From Candidatus Amulumruptor caecigallinarius (lineage in GTDB: Bacteria > Bacteroidota > Bacteroidia > Bacteroidales > Muribaculaceae): a stretch of DNA of 40,995 nucleotides. Made by a program: the position numbers and the translations under genes. The notes beneath the pieces are model-generated. The model had not been told where the DNA came from. It searched no databases and saw nothing but the letters and a program-made list of their open reading frames with translations. Numbering within the stretch: the first letter of the stretch is position 1; each line of letters opens with the position of its first letter. The stretch lies in assembly GCA_023665575.1 (NCBI GenBank), contig JAMPDQ010000016.1:1-40995 (forward strand), read 5' to 3'. Of the stretch, positions 7,383 to 17,100 are shown piece by piece.

Positions 7383-8790
7383 ATGATGAAAGCCACAATC
7401 CCGTGAATGTAACCAATCCGTTAAGCATCAAAAGCTCATATCCAAATGAATATCCGATATAATTCCTCATTAAACAATCTGTTGCGAAACATATAACCGG
7501 AGATGCAACTGCGATATACGGTGTCAACCTGTCATTTACCGGACGCCTTGTGAGGAGCCCATATGCAAATAGACCGAGAATGGGACCATAACTGTAAGAA
7601 CAAATGGTGTAAATGGCATCGATTACGCTTGAGGAATTCAATTCTCTGAACATAATTATAAATCCGGCGAAAATCACACACGCTATGATATGGGTGAGGC
7701 GCCTGAGGCGTTCATCTGATTTGTGACGCATGATATCAACACACCAACTCGTTGTGATTGATGTTAATGCAGAATCAGCGCTGCTGAATGAAGAGGCCAG
7801 CAGTCCGATTGTGAATAAAATCACTACGGCGGAGCCCAATGTGCCTGTGGCCGCAAACATAGGCAACAGGCCATCGGCAGAGTCGGGAAGTGGTGTATTC
7901 TGTTGCCCGGCGAGAATCACAAGAAGCACACCCAGTGAGAGGAAAATCAGATTCACCGGCACAAATGCGACTCCGTAAGTGCACATATCTTTCTTGGCAT
8001 CGCGCAATGTTTTGCAAGTAAGATTCTTTTGCATCATGTCTTGGTCAAGCCCCGTCATCACTATCACAATGAAAATGCCGCTCACAAATTGCTTCCAGAA
8101 ATTGAGAGGAGACATCCAGTCGTCAAAAACAAAAATGCGGCTCATATCATTGTTGGCCACAACGCTGATTGCTTCTGATGTGGTAAGATTGAGTTTTGCA
8201 GCCACATTGATAAAAATGAGCGTTACGGCAGTAAGCATGCATGCAGTCTGAAACGTGTCGGTAAGAACAAGCGTCTTAATTCCCCCGCGATGTGTATATA
8301 GCCATATCAGAAACACCATCACACATACTGTGGCGGCAAATGGCATACCAATCGCATCGATTACAAATGTTTGCAGAATAATGCACACCACATAAAATCT
8401 CACAGCCGCCATTGTCATCTTTGAAACAAGAAAGAACCATGCTCCCGTGGCATACGAACGGTTTCCGAAGCGAGAGCCGAGATAAGTGTAGATAGACGTG
8501 AGATTCAGCTTGTAATATATTGGCAGCAAAATATAGGCTACGGCAAAATATCCCATAATAAAGCCGAGACAAGTCTGGATATATGTCATGCCGGAGTTTA
8601 TCACCATGCCCGGCACGGAGATAAAAGTGACGCCGCTGATTGAAGCCCCTATCATGCCGAATGCCACCATATACCAGGGCGACTTCTTCCCGGCGCGATA
8701 AAATGTTTCGTTGGTGGCATGCCGGCCGGTGTATTCGCTCATCGCGAAAAGTGCCATGAAATAGATAGCAACTGTAATCGAAATCGTCAT
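7345..8790 (-). CDS. sodium:solute symporter, SSS family (481 aa)
   Basis: A polytopic secondary transporter using a sodium gradient. The family pattern is present: ETFYRAGKKSPWYMVAFGMI near the N-terminus, then GASISGVTFISVPG, a conserved Tyr/Gly-rich second block around LGSRFGNRSYATGAW, the RGGIKTLVLTDTFQ motif near the middle, and DQDMMQKNL followed by SSADSALTSITT in the later core helices. The length and about 13 hydrophobic segments are normal for the family. Substrate (sugar, sialic acid, proline and so on) cannot be assigned from sequence alone and no catabolic genes flank it. It is transcribed alone, probably from the TAAATTTG box at 8889-8896. Its C-terminus overlaps the convergent FMN/Fe-S gene by 38 nt. 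Confidence 0.9.
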   Translation of the reverse strand: MTISITVAIYFMALFAMSEYTGRHATNETFYRAGKKSPWYMVAFGMIGASISGVTFISVPGMVINSGMTYIQTCLGFIMGYFAVAYILLPIYYKLNLTSIYTYLGSRFGNRSYATGAWFFLVSKMTMAAVRFYVVCIILQTFVIDAIGMPFAATVCVMVFLIWLYTHRGGIKTLVLTDTFQTACMLTAVTLIFINVAAKLNLTTSEAISVVANNDMSRIFVFDDWMSPLNFWKQFVSGIFIVIVMTGLDQDMMQKNLTCKTLRDAKKDMCTYGVAFVPVNLIFLSLGVLLVILAGQQNTPLPDSADGLLPMFAATGTLGSAVVILFTIGLLASSFSSADSALTSITTSWCVDIMRHKSDERLRRLTHIIACVIFAGFIIMFRELNSSSVIDAIYTICSYSYGPILGLFAYGLLTRRPVNDRLTPYIAVASPVICFATDCLMRNYIGYSFGYELLMLNGLVTFTGLWLSSFTVHASRSPVQI

Positions 8791-8888
8791 ATTACTATGT
8801 GTGTATAATGGCTCATTACTACATGTGTGTTACGGCCCACATCAATCTGCCATATCATTGTTTGACTTTGCTGATTTGCCGCAGATTG

Positions 8889-8896
8889 CAAATTTA
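8889..8896 (-). promoter_or_regulatory. -7 box upstream of the symporter gene
   Basis: On the minus strand this reads TAAATTTG, a perfect TAnnTTTG box. A TTGAA stretch about 16 nt upstream is a possible, short-spaced -33 element. Transcription would start near 8882, giving a leader of about 90 nt. That leader region contains two similar blocks, ATTACTATGTGTGTA and ATTACTACATGTGTGTTA. Confidence 0.55.
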
Positions 8897-9000
8897 GTGA
8901 ATTTTTTTGATTCAACCTGTGGTGAGCAAAAATGAGTAAAAATGAGACCGAATGGGTTGTGAACCGCACAGGAAGGATTTTTGTTATTACACTAAAATGT

Positions 9001-9173
9001 AAGAGTCTGTTTCATAAAAAATTTAACATTGGGAGTCGCATACATGAGCTGAGTTTGGCTCTGCAGAAGCAGGAGTATGGCGGATTATGTAACAAGATTC
9101 AAAAAGTCAAACAGGGCCATGTAAGCGAGGCCAATAGCGTTCCCCAATGTGAATTTTTTATAAACAGATTCTA
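9001..9173. repeat. complete A-type intergenic repeat before the rubrerythrin gene
   Basis: The left end AAGAGTCTGTTTCATAAAAA and the right end (reverse complement TTAGAATCTGTTTATAAAAA) form terminal inverted repeats that continue to ATTGGG, about 33 nt. Inside are CGCATACATGAGCTGAGTTT and a core, GTATGGCGGATTATGTAAC, resembling the B-type interior (GAATATAGCGAGCTATATGA). The short reading frame across it is not gene-like. Its right end is 16 nt before the rubrerythrin ATG, so it occupies the leader or promoter position. The remaining 210 nt to the left (8791-9000) hold only the symporter promoter. Confidence 0.7.
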
Positions 9174-9189
9174 ATTAAAAATCAATCGT

Positions 9190-9774
9190 ATGGAAAAGAA
9201 ATCAATAAAAGGCACTCAGACCGAACATAATCTTATGGCGGCTTTTGCCGGTGAAAGTCAGGCTCGTTCCCGATACACACTCTTTGCCAAAAAGGCGGAG
9301 GAGGAGGGCTATCAGCAGATAGCTGATATTTTTAAAACAACTGCCGAGCAAGAGCTTGCGCATGCCTCTCTATTCTTTGGACTGCTTGAGGGCGGCATCG
9401 TAGAAATAAAGGCGGGATATCCCGCCGGTGTCGTGGCTGACACGCTCACTAATCTGCGGGAAGCAGCAGCAGGCGAGCGAGAGGAATGGAGTGACCTCTA
9501 CGCTAATTTCTCTCAGACCGCAGAAAATGAGGGTTTCCCCGAAGTGGCCCGTCTGTTCAAGATGGTGGCAAAGGTTGAGGTGGAACATGAAAAACGTTAC
9601 AATCGCCTTGTAGACAGAATGGAAAAGGGCGAAGTTTTCGCTTCAGACAATGATCAGCAGGAATGGCAATGCGAACATTGCGGATATGTTTACACAGGCA
9701 AAACTCCTCCGAAACGTTGTCCGGTGTGTGGATGGAGTCAGGGTCAGTTCGAGCGTAAGGCTGAAAACTATTAA
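9190..9774 (+). CDS. rbr: rubrerythrin (194 aa)
   Basis: A cytosolic non-heme iron peroxidase that reduces hydrogen peroxide in anaerobes. The N-terminal ferritin-like four-helix domain has the expected diiron ligand motifs: GESQARSRY (Glu22), the EQELAHA block, a second NEGF helix and VEVEHEKRY. The C-terminal rubredoxin domain carries Cys161/164 and Cys177/180 as CEHCGYVY ... CPVCGW. Length and architecture are standard. The start ATG is fixed by the typical N-terminus MEKKSIKGTQTE. The immediate upstream region is a mobile-type repeat, so the native promoter is either farther left or supplied by the element. A hairpin follows 15 nt after the stop. Confidence 0.97.
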   Translation: MEKKSIKGTQTEHNLMAAFAGESQARSRYTLFAKKAEEEGYQQIADIFKTTAEQELAHASLFFGLLEGGIVEIKAGYPAGVVADTLTNLREAAAGEREEWSDLYANFSQTAENEGFPEVARLFKMVAKVEVEHEKRYNRLVDRMEKGEVFASDNDQQEWQCEHCGYVYTGKTPPKRCPVCGWSQGQFERKAENY

Positions 9775-9789
9775 TCTAACTTTCGATGT

Positions 9790-9838
9790 AGTCCCATATC
9801 GCGCCATTATGCTTGCGCATAGTGCCTGATATGGGACT
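9790..9838 (+). terminator. hairpin between rubrerythrin and pncB
   Basis: Arms AGTCCCATATC (9790-9800) and GATATGGGACT (9828-9838) are perfectly complementary, with further partial pairing inside the loop. The sequence after it is only moderately T-rich (TCTCTTAT), so termination is likely but may be leaky. The downstream gene starts 28 nt later. Confidence 0.6.
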
Positions 9839-9866
9839 TCTCTTATCATAACAACAATTACTTATC

Positions 9867-11105
9867 ATGCGGCAGATTATACAACATTTCACTGATGACG
9901 ATCTATATAAGTTCACAATGTGCTGCGCCGTGATTGACCGTTTTCCGCGCACACGAGTGAAATATCGGTTTAACGACCGCGACAACACAATCTATCCACC
10001 GGGATTTTCACAGCTTGTGATGGAACAGATTGAGATGCTTGAGAGTCTTGTCATTACAGATGAGGAAATTGAGTTCATGCGTCGTAAATGCAATTACATC
10101 CCCGCATGGTTCATGAGCTATCTGCGAGGATTCAAATACCATAGCGAATGGGTGAAAATAAATCAGGATGCTGCCGGACATCTTCACATAGAGATTGAGG
10201 GCAGTTGGAGTGATACAATTCTGCTTGAAGTGAAGGTGCTCGCCATTGTTTCGGAATTATACTACATGGTTACCGGCGAAAACAAAAAATTCAATTATGC
10301 CGATTATTACGACCGCTCTTACAACAAGGCTCGACGCCTGATTGAAGCCGGATGCGCATTCAGCGATTTCGGCACTCGCCGCCGTGCTTCGTTTGAGACG
10401 CAAGACACAGCAGTGCGGGCCATGCAGAATTGTAACGAAAAGATGAAAGGGGAGCATCACGGCTGCTTCACAGGCACAAGCAATGTATACCTCGCAATGA
10501 AATATAATCTTACGCCTATCGGCACGATGGCACATGAATATGTTTGCGCAATTGCCGGCATGTATGGCCCTCTTATGGCAAATCATATTGCAATGACAAA
10601 ATGGGCACAGACCTACAGAGGAGCTCTCGGGACATTCCTTTATGACACTTACGGGTGGGAAATTTTCAGCCTTAATTTCTCAACAGATTATGCCAATATG
10701 TTCAAAGGACTGAGAGTGGACAGTGGCGACAATTATGAGCAACTCGATTTGATAACTGAAAAATATCGCTCCCTCAGCATCGACCCCTCCACAAAGCAGA
10801 TTGTGTTCAGCAATTCGCTGAATGTTGACAAGGCAATTGCCCTGCAAAAATATGCCCGGGGAAAGTGTCAGCCTTCTTATGGAATCGGCACACACTTCAC
10901 AAATGATTTCCCGGGCGTGAAACCTCGCAACATCGTGATAAAATTGCTGGAAGTCAAAATCACGGAATCCTGGCCTTTCTTTTCAAAGACATGCAAGCTC
11001 AGCGAAGACAAAGGGAAATATACAGGCGATGAAGTCACCGTAAAACGCTTTATGGAAATTTTGCATTTGAGCGGGAAACAGGCAGGTGGTAAGTCCGGAC
11101 AATAA
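9867..11105 (+). CDS. pncB: nicotinate phosphoribosyltransferase (412 aa)
   Basis: Cytosolic NAD salvage enzyme joining nicotinate and PRPP to form nicotinate mononucleotide with ATP hydrolysis. The family N-terminus is clear (FTDDDLYKFTMCCAV). The GTMAHEY segment holds His at about residue 222, the candidate phosphorylated histidine. LRVDSGDNYEQ and the phosphate-binding stretch SYGIGTHFTND also match the family. Length is normal for the PncB branch. The gene lies 92 nt after rubrerythrin with a hairpin between, so co-transcription is uncertain. It converges on the CotH gene with a terminator hairpin in between. Confidence 0.95.
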   Translation: MRQIIQHFTDDDLYKFTMCCAVIDRFPRTRVKYRFNDRDNTIYPPGFSQLVMEQIEMLESLVITDEEIEFMRRKCNYIPAWFMSYLRGFKYHSEWVKINQDAAGHLHIEIEGSWSDTILLEVKVLAIVSELYYMVTGENKKFNYADYYDRSYNKARRLIEAGCAFSDFGTRRRASFETQDTAVRAMQNCNEKMKGEHHGCFTGTSNVYLAMKYNLTPIGTMAHEYVCAIAGMYGPLMANHIAMTKWAQTYRGALGTFLYDTYGWEIFSLNFSTDYANMFKGLRVDSGDNYEQLDLITEKYRSLSIDPSTKQIVFSNSLNVDKAIALQKYARGKCQPSYGIGTHFTNDFPGVKPRNIVIKLLEVKITESWPFFSKTCKLSEDKGKYTGDEVTVKRFMEILHLSGKQAGGKSGQ

Positions 11106-11114
11106 TGCACGGTT

Positions 11115-11154
11115 TATAAAAAATTCCCCACACGGCCGATTGCCATGTGGGGAA
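11115..11154 (-). terminator. terminator of the CotH gene, between convergent genes
   Basis: Arms TTCCCCACA (11124-11132) and TGTGGGGAA (11146-11154) form a GC-rich stem. Read on the minus strand the stem is followed by TTTTTTATAAA, a good intrinsic terminator for the leftward gene. On the plus strand the tract after the stem is AT-rich but not T-rich, so it would work less well for pncB. Confidence 0.75.
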
Positions 11155-11176
11155 ATTAATATAGTATGTCGAAATC

Positions 11177-13228
11177 TTATTTCAGTATTTCCTTGGTGAT
11201 TTCGCGGCCTTTGCGAACAATGTATATTCCCTTGCCGGGATTGGTGATGCGAATGCCCTGCAGATTATAAAATATGGGAGTTTCGTTGTCAAATTCAGCA
11301 TCAATGCCATTAATGCCGGATATTGTTCCGGCGATGTAATATACATTTCCGGCTTTATACACAAGATCCTCAGTCTGATTCCCTTCACCGGAGTTGCCAT
11401 TATTGAAAATTATTCCGCTCTTGCCGTCTTCAGGAATGGTGGGGCCGTCGAACACATATTTCCACACTTTACCGGCTGTAATAATCCCGGCTGATTCAGG
11501 AGTTACCTCAGTCATCGTCATGCCCGGCCAGTCACCGCATGTATACGGATTCCATGTAAATACGCTGACTTGCTGCCATGGATTATCACGTTCGTCGACG
11601 CAATATACGCAAATCTCATCAGAGGCATCACCGCTGACCACAGTGAGCTGCTTATATCTCCAGTCGAAAAGCAATGTGATATTTTCAGCCGGAGATGCAA
11701 GAGTGCAGTTGCCTTTGGAGAATTCAAGCAATACGGGTTGGTTTAATTTGATATTGTTTGCCCCGCCAAAGTCTACATTGCCTTCTCCCCAGACGGGACC
11801 GGCTAGTTTCCATTCACCATCAAGGCTATTCACCTTCAATTCGTATATTCCATCTTCACGGAGTGAAAATTTATATTCGTTGTCAGCATTCCAGTTGTTG
11901 AATTCACCCCGGAGATAAATGTCAGTCTGAGGAGCCGTAGGATCCGGTTGTGATCCTCCCATCCACTGGTTGTCAAGAAATTTCACTTCCGTGCGCAACA
12001 TGCTCTTCACATTTTCCGCTTTTTCGGAAAGGCCGGAATTGCCATATTGAGGCCAACGCTGCAAATCAGCGGCGGCAGCATCTTTAATTTGCGAGATAAA
12101 GCTGTCGATAAAGGTGTAAATTGTATTGTAATCACCCTCCATCAGCTCCTTATAAACTTTCTTAACCTCCTCTACAAATGCCGGATATTCGTAATAGCAT
12201 TTAATCCAATGATTTGAATAGGGGCCATAATTGAAAATAAATAAGTTTTCAGCCGTCTGAAAAGCGGAACCGAAATCCCACACAGGGCCATAATTCCATT
12301 TTTCGTCATATCCTTTTTGGCGCGACATTTTGCAAGAGCCGTGAAATGACTCATAGTTGAACACTATCTGATTTACCACAAAAAATTTTGCGAGATTCGT
12401 GATATCCACTTTGTTGGCCCATTCGCAGGCATTTCTGTCACCTTTCACAATCATTTCATCAAGAGTCTTAAACTCATTGAGAAGCCATTGTTTCTGGATG
12501 TCATTGATGAAGTCGGACGGTGTGTCATAAGTGACGCGCAAAGTTTTATTAGTCACATATGGGTCGATTGATTGGAATTTCACCTGGTCGGCATCGTCAT
12601 AGTTGTCGATTTCAACGAGCCATCCTCCGGTGGCATATACGGGATCCCATGGGAGACTCTCACCGGGGTTTTCCTCTTCATAATCTTCATAGGCAGAATC
12701 ATAATCCCACACATTCACGCGGTTCTTGTCAACCCTGACTGTTTCAGTGAGAAAATAAAGTCCCCAATATTGACCATTGAGCACAAACTCCACCGGTTGC
12801 TGACCCGGTGTCCAGGGAAGTCCCACAAGACGGCTAAGTTCAAATCCAACGGTGTTGCGCAAGAATGCCTGAGAATCATCGGCATGTGCCAGAAGTGCCC
12901 AATGTTTATTAGAGGGCATTCCCATTAAAGCCTGTTTCTTTCCTAATTTAAGACGGTAAGGCTTTTTGTCAAAACCTGTCCAGGTGAAATTGCCACGGCC
13001 TTTTATTTGCATGTCAAGAGGGGATGATGCACTGCCTATTGCGCTTACGCCCTCCACACCCATAGGGTCAAGATAATATGTGGCCTTCACATAATTCTCT
13101 TTGCTTGTGACAGGGGCATTGTTTTCAGTGTTGATATAAATCACAGGCAATGTGCCTGATGGTCCGATTGAGAAACCGGCCAAGCAACAGGACAATGTTG
13201 CAAACAAACATAGAATAAATTTAAGCAT
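11177..13228 (-). CDS. secreted CotH-kinase family protein with SusE/F-like and CBM26-like domains (683 aa)
   Basis: A predicted secreted protein with an atypical protein-kinase (CotH) fold. The ATG at 13228 starts a clear signal peptide (MLKFILCLFATLSCCLAG); the upstream in-frame extension would cross the divergent promoter and is rejected. The CotH domain spans about 30-420, with KKPYRLKLGKKQALMG and NKHWALLAHADDSQAFLRN near 85-130, YWGLYFLTETVRVDKNRV, and YGPVWDFGSAF near 312. Residues ~437-520 (LRGEFNNWNADNEYKF) resemble SusE/SusF-type modules; ~540-640 (CVDERDNPWQQVSVFTWN ... WPGMTM) resemble starch-binding CBM26. The final ~40 residues end in NLQGIRITNPGKGIYIVRKG, a sorting-type tail. 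CotH proteins phosphorylate extracellular proteins; linkage here to carbohydrate-binding modules is the notable feature. Substrate is unknown. Confidence 0.87.
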   Translation of the reverse strand: MLKFILCLFATLSCCLAGFSIGPSGTLPVIYINTENNAPVTSKENYVKATYYLDPMGVEGVSAIGSASSPLDMQIKGRGNFTWTGFDKKPYRLKLGKKQALMGMPSNKHWALLAHADDSQAFLRNTVGFELSRLVGLPWTPGQQPVEFVLNGQYWGLYFLTETVRVDKNRVNVWDYDSAYEDYEEENPGESLPWDPVYATGGWLVEIDNYDDADQVKFQSIDPYVTNKTLRVTYDTPSDFINDIQKQWLLNEFKTLDEMIVKGDRNACEWANKVDITNLAKFFVVNQIVFNYESFHGSCKMSRQKGYDEKWNYGPVWDFGSAFQTAENLFIFNYGPYSNHWIKCYYEYPAFVEEVKKVYKELMEGDYNTIYTFIDSFISQIKDAAAADLQRWPQYGNSGLSEKAENVKSMLRTEVKFLDNQWMGGSQPDPTAPQTDIYLRGEFNNWNADNEYKFSLREDGIYELKVNSLDGEWKLAGPVWGEGNVDFGGANNIKLNQPVLLEFSKGNCTLASPAENITLLFDWRYKQLTVVSGDASDEICVYCVDERDNPWQQVSVFTWNPYTCGDWPGMTMTEVTPESAGIITAGKVWKYVFDGPTIPEDGKSGIIFNNGNSGEGNQTEDLVYKAGNVYYIAGTISGINGIDAEFDNETPIFYNLQGIRITNPGKGIYIVRKGREITKEILK

Positions 13229-13351
13229 AATAAGATATTTAAGGTTATAAGTAAAACGCTGAAAATATGATAATATAGCATTTCGTGAGTGCACAGCTGA
13301 AGGATTTGCCGCAAACATGTTTAAGCCGGACGGTGTTTTTGTTAGTGACCG

Positions 13352-13386
13352 CAAATTTACAAAAAAATTATTTTTTTGTAAATTTG
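13352..13386. promoter_or_regulatory. perfectly palindromic divergent promoter (CotH / Crp-type regulator)
   Basis: Two 16-bp arms, CAAATTTACAAAAAAA (13352-13367) and TTTTTTTGTAAATTTG (13371-13386), are perfect inverted repeats around TTA. Each outer edge is a TAAATTTG -7 box pointing outward: one toward the CotH gene (leader about 115-120 nt), one toward the regulator (leader about 15 nt). -33 elements are not obvious for either. The symmetry would also suit a dimeric repressor or activator. Confidence 0.75.
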
Positions 13387-13406
13387 TGATTGAAAAGTTT
13401 CAATAT

Positions 13407-14000
13407 ATGAATCTAAAAGAATTGTTGCACTTGTATTACCCGGTGCCTGACAAGTCGGTAAAGGCATTGTTGGAAAAATGTGTCGAGTTTAAATTAAGCA
13501 AAGGGGAATGTGCCATATATCAAGGTGAACATTCACATTATGCCTATTTTGTGTTTGACGGCTTTTACCGTCTTTCAAACTGTATGGTAAATGGTCATGA
13601 GGATACTGTGTGTTTTGGTAGTAATGGTGTATTTGTTGCATCGGTGCACAGTTTTCAGTATAATATGCCATCGGTATTCACGCTTGAAGCCGTCACGGAT
13701 TGTACAGGACTAAAAATATCGCATCGCGACTTGCATGAACTGATGGACACTGATAATAATATTTTACGTTGGTTTGCCGAATTTGCCATTTTTCAGATTT
13801 ATTGTCTTGAGCGTCGCTATATGCTTATGCGCAATCCGGATGCTACAATGCGTTATATTGAATTTCTCAAAATCCAGAAAGACAGGGCAAAAGTAATTCC
13901 GCTGAAATATATAGCCCAATATATCGGTGTTGCATCAGAAACGCTTTCAAGAATCCGCGCAAAATTATTGAAGACAAATACCGACACCAATAATCTTTAA
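13407..14000 (+). CDS. Crp/Fnr-family transcriptional regulator (197 aa)
   Basis: A cytosolic cyclic-nucleotide-binding-fold regulator of the short Bacteroidetes type. The N-terminal cupin-like sensor region (about 20-120) has the usual KGECAIYQGEHSHYAYFVFDGFYRL pattern in pieces, but lacks the cysteine cluster expected of Fe-S FNR proteins. The C-terminus ends in a winged-helix segment, IPLKYIAQYIGVASETLSRIRAKL, as in Crp helix-turn-helix regions. The ATG at 13407 gives the normal family start MNLKELLHLYYPVPDKS; the longer reading frame crosses the promoter. The stop codon lies inside a B-type repeat end (TAACATGTTTTGGGGAATGG). It diverges from the CotH gene at a shared palindromic promoter, so mutual regulation is plausible but unproven. 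Confidence 0.85.
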   Translation: MNLKELLHLYYPVPDKSVKALLEKCVEFKLSKGECAIYQGEHSHYAYFVFDGFYRLSNCMVNGHEDTVCFGSNGVFVASVHSFQYNMPSVFTLEAVTDCTGLKISHRDLHELMDTDNNILRWFAEFAIFQIYCLERRYMLMRNPDATMRYIEFLKIQKDRAKVIPLKYIAQYIGVASETLSRIRAKLLKTNTDTNNL

Positions 14001-14025
14001 CATGTTTTGGGGAATGGAGTCCAAG
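13997..14025 (+). repeat. orphan right end of B-type repeat, overlapping a stop codon
   Basis: TTAACATGTTTTGGGGAATG followed by GAGTCC is the reverse complement of the B-type terminal repeat GGCTCCATTCCCCAAAA with its adjoining ATGTTAA. It begins at the stop codon of the Crp-type regulator gene. No matching left end is seen inside the gene, so this is a solo end. Confidence 0.6.
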
Positions 14026-14147
14026 AGTGTGCTCGGAAAAATTGACACAAATCATTTTTTTCAGTTCGTTTTTATCGTAAAATTGCAATTCCGGCAAAAC
14101 AGACACCGGAATGAATTTATTCATATAAACTAAACCAACTCATTTAC

Positions 14148-17100
14148 ATGAAACATTTCTTTAGAATATGCTTGCAAACAGCTGCATTCGCCTGTGCTGT
14201 CACGACTGTGTCAGCTCAGATGGTTGTAAAGGAGTTTCCTGACACGAAGATGCAGAGAAGTGCAGTTTTGAAAGCACATCCGGCTCCAACAAACAAAAGC
14301 CGCATCTCAATGCCTAAAATCAAAAGTTCTGTTACAGCCGGTATGGCGCAACAATCTTATGCAGGAAAGATTGCACCTGTTGCGTTGACTGAAAAGGTTG
14401 TGTCGAAGGCTGCAACAGATATGCCGTTAATTTATGGTTCGTGTCTGTATTCCAACACATGGGCTGAATCAAATCCGCAAACAGGACTCTACAAGATACC
14501 CACATCTGAAGGGGATGAATCGGAAAAGTTGTTTGCCGGCCCGAAAGCACAGTTTGGAGGGGTGTGCTATCAGGGATATTATTATGCCACCACAAAAATA
14601 GAGCTCTATGGCATGTTTCTATATAATGAGGTAACAGTGTATGATGTGGTTACAGGGCAACAAGTGGGAGAGCCGATGCAATTCCAGAACATGGATGTCC
14701 TGGCTCTCGGGCTGGCAGTGCATCCATGGGGTGATGTGTGGGGAATAACTTACAATAAGGATGCTACTGGATATCAGATATCATGGATTGAATATTCTCC
14801 CACAAGCGTGGAAGTGACCAATATGGGTTCAGTTGATGCTGAAAATGTACATGCCTTTGCCATAGACAAGGATGGTAATGCTTATGCCATAATTTCGGAT
14901 ATAGAGCTGATAAATGGTGTTCAAACAATTTCCAACACACGACTTGTCAAAGTTGATTTGTATTCGGGGGCACTCACTGAAGTAGGACCAACGGGCGTGA
15001 ACTCAGTCTATACCACAGGAGCATGTATCGACCCCAAAACCAACCGAATGTTCTGGACTGTTTGTCCGCAGGATGAAACGGGGAATTTATATGAGGTGGA
15101 TCTCACCACAGGAGCTGCAACAAAATTGCTCCAATTTGCAGATGATGCGGAATATGCCGGAATATATGTGGCGGCGTCAGCGAGCAACGAAGGCACGCCG
15201 GCAGAATGCACGGATGTGAATTATCTCTTTAATGAAGATTCTCTCACAGGGTCAGTGACTCTGACTGCTCCGTCTACTCTTATTGATAATGAAACTCCCG
15301 GTGTCGGTGCTCTCAGCGTGAAAGTATACGCAAACGAGCAGCCGGTAACCACAGCGGATGTGGAATGGGGAAAACAGGCCACTATAGATATAGACTTAAG
15401 CTCCACCGGTGCGGGCAAATATGCATTCTATGTTGTCCCGATCAATGAGGCCGGCGAGGGACCCGCCTCGAAAACTCAAAGCATGTGGGTGGGAGCCGAC
15501 ACGCCTGAATCCACATCGGCAACTCTCAAATATGCCAATGGTAATATGGAGTTGACATGGAATCCGGTTACCGCTTCAGTAAACGGCGGCTATCTGAACA
15601 TCGACAACCTCACTTACACTGTGAAGCGTGCTGATGGCAGTGTGGCTGCTAAAGGCTTGAATGTGACAACATTTACAGAAACAACAGCAATACCGGAATC
15701 CCTTGCCGAATATTATTATGAAGTATATGCAGTTGCAGATGGAATCACATCCGCACCGGCGCGAAGCAATGCTGTGTGGCTGGGAAGCGTCACGCCTCCT
15801 TATGAAGCTGATTTCTCAACGGGATTAAACGGATGGACAGTTCTCGACGCCAATAATGACAATTCATATTGGAAAGTGTTTGAAGGAGTGCTCCGAATCA
15901 TATATAATCCCAGAAACACAATGGACGACTGGGCTTTCACTCCGGCAGTAAGGGTTGAGGCAAACAAGGCATATAAGGTTTCATTCGACACCTATTCAAA
16001 AGGGGCGGCATATGCTGAAAAAGTCGAGGTGAAATATGGAAGCACTTGCACACCGGAGGGTATGACTGATGTGCTTCTTTCCCCCACCGTTGTCACTGAG
16101 ACTGAAGATGCACCGCAGCATATAGAAAAAATACTTGTAGCTGATGAAAGCGGAATCCTCCATATCGGTATTCATGGAATATCCGATCCCTTTAAATGGT
16201 ATCTCTATGTTGCCAATTTTAAGATATCGGAAGCACTGGAAGCCGTAACTCCAGGAGTGCCAACCGATTTGACAGTTATCCCTGATGTGAGCGGAGAATT
16301 AAAAGCAACAGTTTCCTTCAAGTCGCCGACCGTTGATATGACCGGCAACCCCCTCTCATCACTTGAAAGTGTGGAAATAGTTCGCAATGGCGAAGTGGTG
16401 GAAATATTTGAAAATCCTCTTCCAGGAGAATCTCTGACATTCCATGATACGCTCACTAAGGCCGGACCGGCAAACTACACGGTATATGCCAACAATGAAT
16501 TCGGCAAGGGACTTGAAGCTGATGCATCAGCATATGTGGGCTTCTTCCTTCCCGAAGTTACATCCGGTGTGACTATATCACGCACAAATGTTCCGGGTCA
16601 GGCTGTCATATCCTGGGCACCTGTTACAACCGATGTAAATGGGAAAAGATATGGTGAGGGAGATGTGAAATACAATCTTTACAGTGTGCAGGGACAACAG
16701 CGCAAGCTGATAGCCGAGGATATCGCCGCAACTTCATATTCTTATCAGGCTGTGCCTTCAGGCGAGCAGGAATTTATCCGTGTGGCAGTATACGCAAAGA
16801 CAAGTGTGGGCGAAGGAGAGGGATATGCAACTCTGTTTACACCCGTTGGCACTCCTTATGCCGGCTTGCATGAAAGTTTCAGGGATGGTAAACTCTCTTA
16901 TAATTATCTCACGGCCGGAATTGAGGGTGGCAGTTGGAGTCTGATGACTGACAATTCATTGAACGGCATATCGGCTGTTGACAGCGATAATGGCTATCTT
17001 GCAGCAACTGCGGAATATATTGACCAGGGTTCGGAACTGATTACGGGAATGATCTCGCTAAATGAAATTACAAATCCCGGTATATCATTTTATACCTATA

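Noticed and set aside
8932-9174. 80-aa reading frame upstream of rubrerythrin
   Set aside because: Most of it is the A-type repeat at 9001-9173, including its inverted ends. The protein has no recognisable features.
13229-13354. N-terminal extension of the CotH protein
   Set aside because: It runs through the promoter palindrome and precedes a clear signal peptide that starts at 13228.
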